DNA from: Eubacteriales bacterium
GTDB lineage: Bacteria; Bacillota; Clostridia; Christensenellales; CAG-138
Assembly (NCBI GenBank): GCA_028703645.1
Contig: JAQVML010000025.1
Location: forward strand, 1 to 9,609
DNA length: 9,609 bases
Direction: 5' to 3'
In this document: positions 5,226 to 9,609 of the stretch, piece by piece
Position numbering within the stretch: position 1 is the first letter of the stretch
Layout of the letters: every line of letters begins with the position of its first letter
The notes under the pieces: generated by a model
Database searches by the model: none
Told to the model about the DNA's origin: nothing
What the model saw: only the letters and a program-made list of their open reading frames with translations
Program-made: the position numbers and the translations under genes

Positions 5226-5364
5226 GTTCAAGCAGAAGCGCCCGCTTCTCACCTGCCGACGATTGTCAGGCACGGTAGCAACACTTTTTTACATAGTGAC
5301 TTGTTCATGTGGGCGCAATCTGACTTGCGCCCACATTTTATTTTAATTATGGAGGTGTACTGCC
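5226..5364 (+). promoter_or_regulatory. L20-type leader (attenuator) of the infC operon
   Basis: Untranslated leader between the start site and infC. It contains a 5' hairpin AGAAGC-GCCC-GCTTCT (5234-5249), a middle region with CCTG..CAGG (5252-5270), and the terminator hairpin at 5307-5345. GCGCCC at 5238-5243 can also pair with GGGCGC at 5311-5316 in the 5' arm of the terminator, giving a possible antiterminator. In Firmicutes the equivalent leader is bound by ribosomal protein L20, the product of the third gene, which promotes premature termination when L20 is in excess. Applying this here is inference from gene order and architecture. Confidence 0.72.
5307..5345 (+). terminator. Attenuator terminator upstream of infC
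   Basis: Perfect 12-bp stem, ATGTGGGCGCAA (5307-5318) with TTGCGCCCACAT (5325-5336), 6-nt loop, followed by TTTATTTTAATT. It lies inside the leader 20 nt before the infC open reading frame, so it serves as a regulatory terminator rather than an end of the upstream MFS transcript. Confidence 0.9.
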
Positions 5365-5892
5365 ATCGCTATCACGGAATTGATGATCAATGAAGAGATT
5401 CGTGACCCGCAGGTCCGCTTAATCGGCGAAAACGGCGACCAGCTCGGCATCGTAGATGTCCGCGCGGCGCAGAAAATGGCCGACGAACGCGAATTGGATC
5501 TGGTCAAGATCGCACCCAACAGCAATCCGCCCGTCTGCAAGCTCATGGATTACGGCAAATACCGCTTTGAAATGGGCAAGCGCGAGAAGGAACAGCGAAA
5601 GAATCAGAAGATCATCGAACTCAAAGAAACGCGTCTTTCCGCAACCATCGACGTTCGCGACATGGAGATCAAAGCCAAGCAGACCGTCAGATTCCTTGCG
5701 GACGGCGACAAGGTCAAGGTATCCATCCGTTTCCGCGGTCGCCAGATTACTCACGGCGAGATCGGCATGGACGTCATGACCCGCTTCTACGAGATGCTTG
5801 GCGACAGCGCGATCAAAGAGCGCGAGCCAAAGATGGAAGGCAGAAGCCTATTCATGATTCTCGCTCCCAAGGCCGAGAAGAAGCAAGTATAA
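5365..5892 (+). CDS. infC: Translation initiation factor IF-3 (175 aa, AUC start)
   Basis: IF-3 binds the 30S subunit, keeps subunits apart and checks start-codon pairing. The N-domain opens with MINEEIRDPQVRLI and continues through QLGIV and LDLVKIAPNSNPPVCKLMDYGKYR split across the linker. The linker is rich in Lys/Arg/Glu, and the C-domain carries the family's RHGE-like DKVKVSIRFRGRQITHGEIG split over about residues 112-131. GGAGGT at 5351-5356 sits 8 nt before an in-frame ATC at 5365. The next in-frame candidates, TTG at 5380 and ATG at 5383, lie 23-26 nt away from it. IF-3 genes commonly use rare start codons because IF-3 rejects them, which gives autoregulation. I therefore place the start at ATC, reading M-AITELMINEE. 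The length fits the family. A conservative alternative is 5383. Confidence 0.93.
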   Translation: MAITELMINEEIRDPQVRLIGENGDQLGIVDVRAAQKMADERELDLVKIAPNSNPPVCKLMDYGKYRFEMGKREKEQRKNQKIIELKETRLSATIDVRDMEIKAKQTVRFLADGDKVKVSIRFRGRQITHGEIGMDVMTRFYEMLGDSAIKEREPKMEGRSLFMILAPKAEKKQV

Positions 5893-5903
5893 AAATATCC
5901 CGA

Positions 5904-5943
5904 CCGTTTCCCGCCTATTTTTCCAGTTTGCTTCGGGAAACGG
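5904..5943 (+). other. Perfect inverted repeat between infC and rpmI
   Basis: CCGTTTCCCG (5904-5913) pairs perfectly with CGGGAAACGG (5934-5943) around a 20-nt loop. It lies in a 142-nt gap between infC and rpmI. No T-run follows, so it is not an intrinsic terminator. It may be an mRNA processing or stability hairpin, or a second L20/translation-control structure. Confidence 0.7.
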
Positions 5944-6034
5944 GCAAAGAGCAACCCAACATCATTGTTTACCAGATTCGCTCGCCGGAGCGACCAAAAA
6001 TATGGAGTAAGAAAGAACCAGGAGGAACCGACCA

Positions 6035-6232
6035 ATGCCAAAGTTAAAGACCCATCGCGGAGCGGCAAAGCGCTTCTCCCTCACGAAATCGGGCAAAATC
6101 AAGCGCAGCAAGGCTTACAAGCGCCATATCCTCACCAAGAAGTCCACCAAACGCCTGCGTGGTTTGCGTAAAACCGCCTACATCTCCGATGTAGAGGAAA
6201 AGAAGATCCGCAAGCTGTTGCCGTACGCGTAA
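6035..6232 (+). CDS. rpmI: 50S ribosomal protein L35 (65 aa)
   Basis: Small, very basic protein of the large ribosomal subunit. The sequence opens MPKLKTHRGAAKRFSLTKSG and continues with the conserved RSKAYKRHILTKKSTKRLR and the C-terminal DVEEKKIRKLLPY. Full length for L35, which is about 65 aa. GGAGG at 6021-6025 lies 9 nt before the ATG. It is the middle gene of the infC operon, 15 nt upstream of rplT, an arrangement that favours coordinate translation with L20. Confidence 0.98.
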   Translation: MPKLKTHRGAAKRFSLTKSGKIKRSKAYKRHILTKKSTKRLRGLRKTAYISDVEEKKIRKLLPYA

Positions 6233-6247
6233 GGAGGAAAATGAATT

Positions 6248-6604
6248 ATGGCCAGAATTAAAAGAGCAGTTAGTGCAGTAAAGAAACGTCGCAAAGTTCT
6301 GCGGCTCGCCAAGGGTTACTACGGCGCAAAGAGCAAGCAGTATCGCGCAGCATCCCAGCAGGTCATGAAATCCATGGCGTACGCGTATGTCGGCCGCAAG
6401 CTGAAAAAGCGCGAATATCGCCGCCTCTGGATTGCCCGTATCAACGCGGGCGCGCGCATCTGCGGCACCACCTATAGCCGCCTCATCAACGGGCTGAAGC
6501 TTGCGGACATCAACATCAACCGCAAAGTGCTCGCCGACCTCGCCATCACCGATATGACCGCGTTCAAGGAACTCGTCGATATCGCCATGAAGGCCAGAGC
6601 GTAA
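6248..6604 (+). CDS. rplT: 50S ribosomal protein L20 (118 aa)
   Basis: Large-subunit assembly protein that binds 23S rRNA and, in Firmicutes, represses its own operon through the leader. Basic N-terminal half begins MARIKRAVSAVKKRRKVLRL with KGYYGAKSKQYRAA close behind. The globular C-terminal half has YAYVGRKLKKREYRRLWI, RINA and the typical YSRLINGLK. Full family length (about 118 aa). AGGAGG at 6232-6237 lies 10 nt before this ATG. An out-of-frame ATG at 6241 sits closer to the same site but opens only a 6-codon frame. It is the last gene of the operon, followed directly by a terminator. Confidence 0.98.
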   Translation: MARIKRAVSAVKKRRKVLRLAKGYYGAKSKQYRAASQQVMKSMAYAYVGRKLKKREYRRLWIARINAGARICGTTYSRLINGLKLADININRKVLADLAITDMTAFKELVDIAMKARA

Positions 6605-6620
6605 GAAACGCAACGCAAAC

Positions 6621-6654
6621 AAAGAATCGCCGGTTTTCCGGCGGTTCTTTTTTT
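6621..6654 (+). terminator. Intrinsic terminator of infC-rpmI-rplT
   Basis: A 10-bp stem (6624-6633 with 6638-6647, one T-G pair), TTTT loop, then a seven-base T-run (6648-6654). It starts 17 nt after the rplT stop codon and closes the translation operon, so the downstream regulator must have its own promoter. Confidence 0.95.
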
Positions 6655-6668
6655 ACGCGCAAGCAAAG

Positions 6669-6696
6669 TTGTTACATCATTTTTATAATGATACAA
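6669..6696. repeat. Inverted repeat overlapping a TATAAT box
   Basis: TTGT-tac-ATCATT (6669-6681) mirrors AATGAT-ACAA (6687-6696) with TATAAT at 6684-6689 in the centre. It lies between the rplT terminator and the promoter of the regulator gene. It may be a distal operator or a weak second promoter; no -35 is recognisable. Confidence 0.45.
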
Positions 6697-6715
6697 ACTT
6701 TTATGTTACGCACTC

Positions 6716-6745
6716 TTGACGTTATATGATTGATATCGTTATTAT
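6716..6745 (+). promoter_or_regulatory. Promoter of the regulator-MFS operon
   Basis: TTGACG (6716-6721), 18-bp spacer, TATTAT (6740-6745). Each box differs from consensus by one base. The predicted start near 6752 gives a leader of less than 20 nt before the ATG at 6770. An alternative TATAAT at 6743-6748 has no -35 at proper distance. Confidence 0.65.
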
Positions 6746-6757
6746 AATTGTAACGTC
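6718..6757. promoter_or_regulatory. Operator-like inverted repeat across the regulator promoter
   Basis: GACGTTA (6718-6724) and TAACGTC (6751-6757) form a perfect 7-bp inverted repeat. One arm overlaps the -35 box and the other the start site. An additional CGTTAT copy lies at 6737-6742 between them. This is a fitting site for self-repression by the winged-helix protein encoded just downstream. Confidence 0.55.
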
Positions 6758-6769
6758 TGGAGGTGCTTT

Positions 6770-7330
6770 ATGGAACCCATCTTGTTGAGCGGCAAAAAAG
6801 AACTGGATATCTACGTCAACCCACAGCGGCAAAACATTCTCCGCTGCATGCAGATCAAAGGTGAACCCATGACCGCAAAGCAGATTGCCGACCAAATCGG
6901 CATCTCCGCCTCCTCCGTTGCCCGGCATATCCGCTTGCTGAGCGAGTTGGGCATCGTCGAGCGGAGCCACACCGAGCAGATTCACGGCATCACGGCGACC
7001 TATTTTCGTGTGCTGCCGCGGCCCATACGGGTTGGCGGACTCAGGGACGATGGTGAGAACAACCAGCGCATCGCACTCATGCAGGCGGATATTACGCAGC
7101 GGTTCGACGGCTTTTTGGCGTATTGCGAAGCGCTCGGCGATCGAATCAGCGATGATACGCAATTTGGGGATATGCTCAGCGGCATTATCCACTTAAAACA
7201 ATCGGAAACAAAGGAGCTTTATCAGATGATTCGCTCGTTTCTGGATGCGCATGAAAACCACGCCCCGGGCAGTACCGCCTGGGATTTCGCCCTCATCGCC
7301 TACCCTGTGGAGCACGAAACGCATGAGTAA
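6770..7330 (+). CDS. Winged-helix (ArsR-like) transcriptional regulator (186 aa)
   Basis: DNA-binding regulator with an N-terminal winged helix-turn-helix (about residues 14-82). NPQRQNILRCMQ forms the first helix, MTAKQIADQIGISASSVARH contains the turn and recognition helix (34-53), and LLSELGIVER and the strand ATYFRVL complete the wing. The roughly 100-residue C-terminal part is helical and not recognised; it may bind an effector or dimerise. Metal-binding ELCVCD-type motifs of metal-sensing ArsR proteins are absent, so metal sensing is unlikely. GGAGGT (6759-6764) precedes the ATG. Its stop overlaps the start of the MFS gene by 8 bp, so the two are translationally coupled. The likely role is a local repressor of that exporter, responding to its substrate; the substrate is unknown. 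Confidence 0.82.
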   Translation: MEPILLSGKKELDIYVNPQRQNILRCMQIKGEPMTAKQIADQIGISASSVARHIRLLSELGIVERSHTEQIHGITATYFRVLPRPIRVGGLRDDGENNQRIALMQADITQRFDGFLAYCEALGDRISDDTQFGDMLSGIIHLKQSETKELYQMIRSFLDAHENHAPGSTAWDFALIAYPVEHETHE

Positions 7331-8588
7331 GCCGATTCAACTGATTTACTTTTTAAAGTTTTTCGCAGGCGGCATCATCGTGCCCATCCTTTCGCTGATG
7401 TTGCTTGCCCACGGCGCAACCATAGAAAACATTTCGCTCGTTATCGGGCTTTTCTCCGTCACCGTCATTTTGTCCGAATTTCCCAGCGGCGTGTTTGCGG
7501 ATCTATACGGCAGAAAAACGTCCTTTCTCCTCTCCAGCGTTCTTTCTCTGGTCAGCTATGGTCTGATTCTGTTTTCCCGCTCGATCTCTGTTTTGCTTCT
7601 CGGCATGGTGGTAAACGGACTAAGCCGCGCGTTCTCTTCCGGCAGCATCGAAGCGCTGCTGATCGACCACGCGGCGGAGCATGGTTGCCCGCTGGAGCGG
7701 GTCACCGCGCGGCTCTCGATCTTGGAGAGCGCGGGGCTTGCCAGCGGCGCGCTGGTCGGCGGGCTATTGGCAGAATTTGGCGAATGCTTCTCCGTCAACC
7801 TCGTCGTCAATCTCGCCATCACCGCCGTCATCCTCGTGCTTACCGCTTTGTTTGTAAAGGAGGCTCCGCGCAACAAAGCGGAGCATGTCGCAACCACGCA
7901 TCGACAACTGTTTCAAAAGCAGGTCAAGGAGAGCCTGTCTTTTGCAAAGCTGCGCGGAACCGTGCGCATTTTGCTGATTTTCTTCCTATTAATGGGGTTC
8001 TCGCTCAGCGCGATTGAGGTTTACTGGCAGCCCGCGCTGCAAACCTATCAGCCGGTCTACTGGCTGTTTGGCGCGGTCACATTCGCAGGGTTTGCGTTTG
8101 TCATGTTTGGCAGTTGGGTGGCGGAGCGGTTGTTGCGAGCGCATCCCAACGCGGGCCTGCGGCTGCTGCTTTTGCTCAAGGCGCCGCTCGGCATCGCGCT
8201 GATCCTGTTTTCGTTCTCTCGAAGCGAATATTCGCTGATCGGACTCTATCTTGGCCTCTATCTGCTCATCGGCAGCAGTAGCGTGGTGGAAAGTACGCTG
8301 CTCAACCAATTTGCGCCGTCCAGCCACCGCGCGAGCATTCTCTCGCTGTTTTCGCTGGTTCTGCAAATCGGCGGCGTGCTCGCCTCGATCTGCGGCTATC
8401 TGGTCAGCACCTATTTTCGCTATCAAAATATCTGGCTGCTGGCGGGCGTCTTGCTGTTTCTGTTCAGCGTTGGCGTCGGCTTGTTTCAGCGCAGAAGCAA
8501 AGCCGCAACCGTGCCGTCTGATGCCGAAAACACCCCGGATGAATCCGCCGAAATCCCTGTTTCGCCGGAGCGCGAGCAGCAACGCTAA
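7323..8588 (+). CDS. MFS transporter, probable drug or metabolite exporter (421 aa)
   Basis: Twelve-helix major facilitator superfamily protein in the cytoplasmic membrane. The first half has the helix 2-3 motif FADLYGRKTSF (about residues 58-68), preceded by SEFPSGV. The second half has SVVESTLLNQFAPSSHRASI with LSLFSLV following, typical of bacterial MFS permeases of the multidrug-like group. The last 35 residues are polar and probably cytoplasmic. I chose the ATG at 7323 because it overlaps the regulator stop and gives a normal MFS N-terminus (MSKPIQLIYFLKFF); an upstream ATG at 7245 lies inside the regulator gene. A weak GGAG is 10 nt upstream, consistent with coupled translation. Pairing with a dedicated repressor suggests inducible export. 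Substrate and direction are inference. Confidence 0.85.
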   Translation: MSKPIQLIYFLKFFAGGIIVPILSLMLLAHGATIENISLVIGLFSVTVILSEFPSGVFADLYGRKTSFLLSSVLSLVSYGLILFSRSISVLLLGMVVNGLSRAFSSGSIEALLIDHAAEHGCPLERVTARLSILESAGLASGALVGGLLAEFGECFSVNLVVNLAITAVILVLTALFVKEAPRNKAEHVATTHRQLFQKQVKESLSFAKLRGTVRILLIFFLLMGFSLSAIEVYWQPALQTYQPVYWLFGAVTFAGFAFVMFGSWVAERLLRAHPNAGLRLLLLLKAPLGIALILFSFSRSEYSLIGLYLGLYLLIGSSSVVESTLLNQFAPSSHRASILSLFSLVLQIGGVLASICGYLVSTYFRYQNIWLLAGVLLFLFSVGVGLFQRRSKAATVPSDAENTPDESAEIPVSPEREQQR

Positions 8589-8639
8589 TTGAAAAACCTT
8601 GCGTTTTGTGGAATCTTGTTACGATATCGCGCAGGCGAT

Positions 8640-8650
8640 TATGCTATACT
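8640..8650 (+). promoter_or_regulatory. Promoter of the GNAT acetyltransferase gene
   Basis: TGCTATACT at 8642-8650 is an extended -10 element. An overlapping TATGCT at 8640-8645 lies 18 bp after TTGTTA (8616-8621). Either reading places the transcription start 20-30 nt before the ATG at 8679, so the gene can be expressed apart from the MFS operon. Confidence 0.6.
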
Positions 8651-8678
8651 ATACGAAAACGTTAGGAGAAATGCATTC

Positions 8679-9218
8679 ATGCAGCGCCTGGAAAGCGAAC
8701 GGCTCATCCTCCGTGCCTTCACGGATTTGGACGCGGACGATCTCTTCCGCTATGCGGTCGATCCGGATGTCGGCCCCCGCGCGGGTTGGAAGCCGCATGA
8801 AACGCGGGCGGAGTCCCTCGGCGTGATTCGCATGTTCACGCAGGAGGCAAACGTGTTTGCCATCGAGCGAAAGAGCGATCACCGCGTGATCGGTTCCATC
8901 GGCCTGCATCGCGACAAAAGCCGAAATCTGCCGGATGTCCGCGCGGTTGGCTACGTGCTTGCGCAGGACTGCTGGGGCAACGGCTACATGAGCGAGGCGG
9001 TCAAGCGCATGCTGCGCTTTGGCTTTGAAGAGATGCAGCTTCGGTTGATGAGCGTCTCCCACTATACCTTCAACGACCGCTCCCGCCGCGTGATTGAAAA
9101 ATGTGGCTTTGTCTACGAAGGCACGCTGCGGCAAACGTTTTTACGCTACGACGGTGCAATATTTGACGAAGCCATGTATTCTCTGACCAAAGAAGAGTGG
9201 CAAAAGTTGCAAGCTTGA
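8679..9218 (+). CDS. GNAT-family N-acetyltransferase, RimJ/RimL-like (179 aa)
   Basis: Cytosolic acetyl-CoA-dependent N-acetyltransferase of the RimJ/RimL-like group (PF13302 type). It opens with the family's ESERLILRAFTDLDADDLF (5-23). It has a central strand FAIERKSDHRVIGSIGLHR (60-78) and the acetyl-CoA pyrophosphate loop QDCWGNGYMSEAVKRM (96-111, Q-x-x-W-G-x-G). The C-terminal helix FNDRSRRVIEKCGFVYEG (131-148) carries the usual asparagine. Relatives acetylate ribosomal protein N-termini, amino-glycosides or small amines; the substrate here is unknown. AGGAG (8664-8668) lies 10 nt before the ATG at 8679. A closer ATG at 8671 is out of frame, and a longer in-frame form from 8589 would run through the promoter. 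It follows the MFS gene by 90 nt but has its own promoter. Confidence 0.9.
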   Translation: MQRLESERLILRAFTDLDADDLFRYAVDPDVGPRAGWKPHETRAESLGVIRMFTQEANVFAIERKSDHRVIGSIGLHRDKSRNLPDVRAVGYVLAQDCWGNGYMSEAVKRMLRFGFEEMQLRLMSVSHYTFNDRSRRVIEKCGFVYEGTLRQTFLRYDGAIFDEAMYSLTKEEWQKLQA

Positions 9219-9248
9219 GCGCCGAAACCAGGCGAAGCGTTTTGATTT
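9213..9248 (+). terminator. Weak terminator-like hairpin at the end of the GNAT gene
   Basis: GCTT..CGCC (9213-9223) pairs with GGCG-AAGC (9231-9238) with a 3-nt bulge, followed by GTTTTGATTT. It overlaps the stop codon. The stem is short and the T-run broken, so readthrough into the methyltransferase gene is plausible. Confidence 0.35.
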
Positions 9249-9278
9249 AAATCGTGCAGGAAAGTGAGCCGGAGTTAG

Positions 9279-9609
9279 ATGATCATCGAGAGCCGCGCAA
9301 ATGAGCGCGTCAAGGAAGCGAGAAAGCTCCTCCTGCGCAAAGAGCGCAAGACAAGCGGGCTGCATTTGATCGAGAGCGAAAAGCTCGTGCGGGAGGCGGT
9401 CGCTTCCGGCGCGAAGATCGTTTCGTGTTTTCTGGAAGACGGGTTTGCGTTTACCCCTCCGGAGGGCACGGTTACCTATGTCATCTCCCGCTCCGTGCTG
9501 GAATCCCTCTGCGAAAGTCAAACCCCGCAGGGCATCGTCGCCGTTGTGGAAACGCCCGCGCTTACGCCGCCGGAGGCGTATCCAGCCGGTCTGGTCGTCG
9601 TGCTCGACG
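9279..9609 (+). CDS. TrmH/SpoU-family RNA 2'-O-methyltransferase, 5' part (110 aa, cut by window end)
   Basis: Partial gene running off the window. The visible 110 residues match the N-terminal substrate-binding domain of SpoU/TrmH-family enzymes of the RlmB type: an opening helix with ANERVKEARKLLLRKERK (7-24), then SGLHLIESEKLVREAV (26-41). An L7Ae-like fold follows, with a strand ending in VSCFLED and the conserved SQTPQGIVAVV (79-89), and LVVVLD begins the SAM-binding SPOUT domain. The enzyme would methylate a ribose 2'-OH in rRNA or tRNA using S-adenosylmethionine. GGAG (9271-9274) lies 4 nt before the ATG. In many clostridia such a gene follows rplT and precedes pheS, so here the usual neighbourhood appears to be split by the regulator, MFS and GNAT genes. 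Confidence 0.88.
   Translation, partial: MIIESRANERVKEARKLLLRKERKTSGLHLIESEKLVREAVASGAKIVSCFLEDGFAFTPPEGTVTYVISRSVLESLCESQTPQGIVAVVETPALTPPEAYPAGLVVVLD

Overview
The window looks like a stretch of chromosome from a moderately GC-rich Firmicute of the class Clostridia. The pointers are an infC-rpmI-rplT operon with an L20-leader-type attenuator, consensus vegetative promoters, GGAGG ribosome binding sites, intrinsic hairpin-U terminators, and VanZ-like and GyrI-like genes. No marker fixes the genus.

Layout. Positions 1-500 are AT-richer and hold one small DUF4177-like gene (69-272), a hairpin and a 10-bp tandem repeat array. Positions 505-927 form a minus-strand RNA operon: a consensus promoter, tRNA-Val(GAC), a structured RNA that I read as 6S RNA, tRNA-Gln(CTG) and an intrinsic terminator. 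Positions 890-1430 have no convincing protein gene. They contain a plus-oriented terminator hairpin and a 56-bp T-rich sequence present twice in tandem (71-bp period). Positions 1430-3670 carry three minus-strand genes: a GyrI-like small-molecule-binding protein, a VanZ-family membrane protein, and a membrane-anchored glycerophosphodiester phosphodiesterase. An intrinsic terminator separates the first from the other two. A divergent promoter region (about 3670-3808) leads rightwards to a sugar-transporter-like MFS gene.

Positions 5191-6654 are the translation operon infC-rpmI-rplT (IF-3, L35, L20). It has a perfect TTGACA-17-TATAAT promoter, a leader with a 12-bp attenuator hairpin, an apparent AUC start codon for infC and a strong terminator. 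Next comes a regulator-plus-exporter pair (winged-helix repressor overlapping an MFS gene by 8 bp), preceded by an operator-like inverted repeat. A separately promoted GNAT acetyltransferase follows. The window ends inside a TrmH/SpoU-family RNA methyltransferase gene.

How they fit together. The tRNAs, the 6S-like RNA, infC-rpmI-rplT and the RNA methyltransferase are housekeeping translation and transcription functions. The GyrI-like protein, VanZ-like protein, phosphodiesterase, two MFS transporters, repressor and GNAT enzyme look like accessory cell-envelope, transport and small-molecule-defence genes placed around that core. I see no CRISPR array, transposase, rRNA gene or recognisable defence system. 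The least explained sequences are the tandem T-rich element near 1264-1390 and the repeat array near 411-462.
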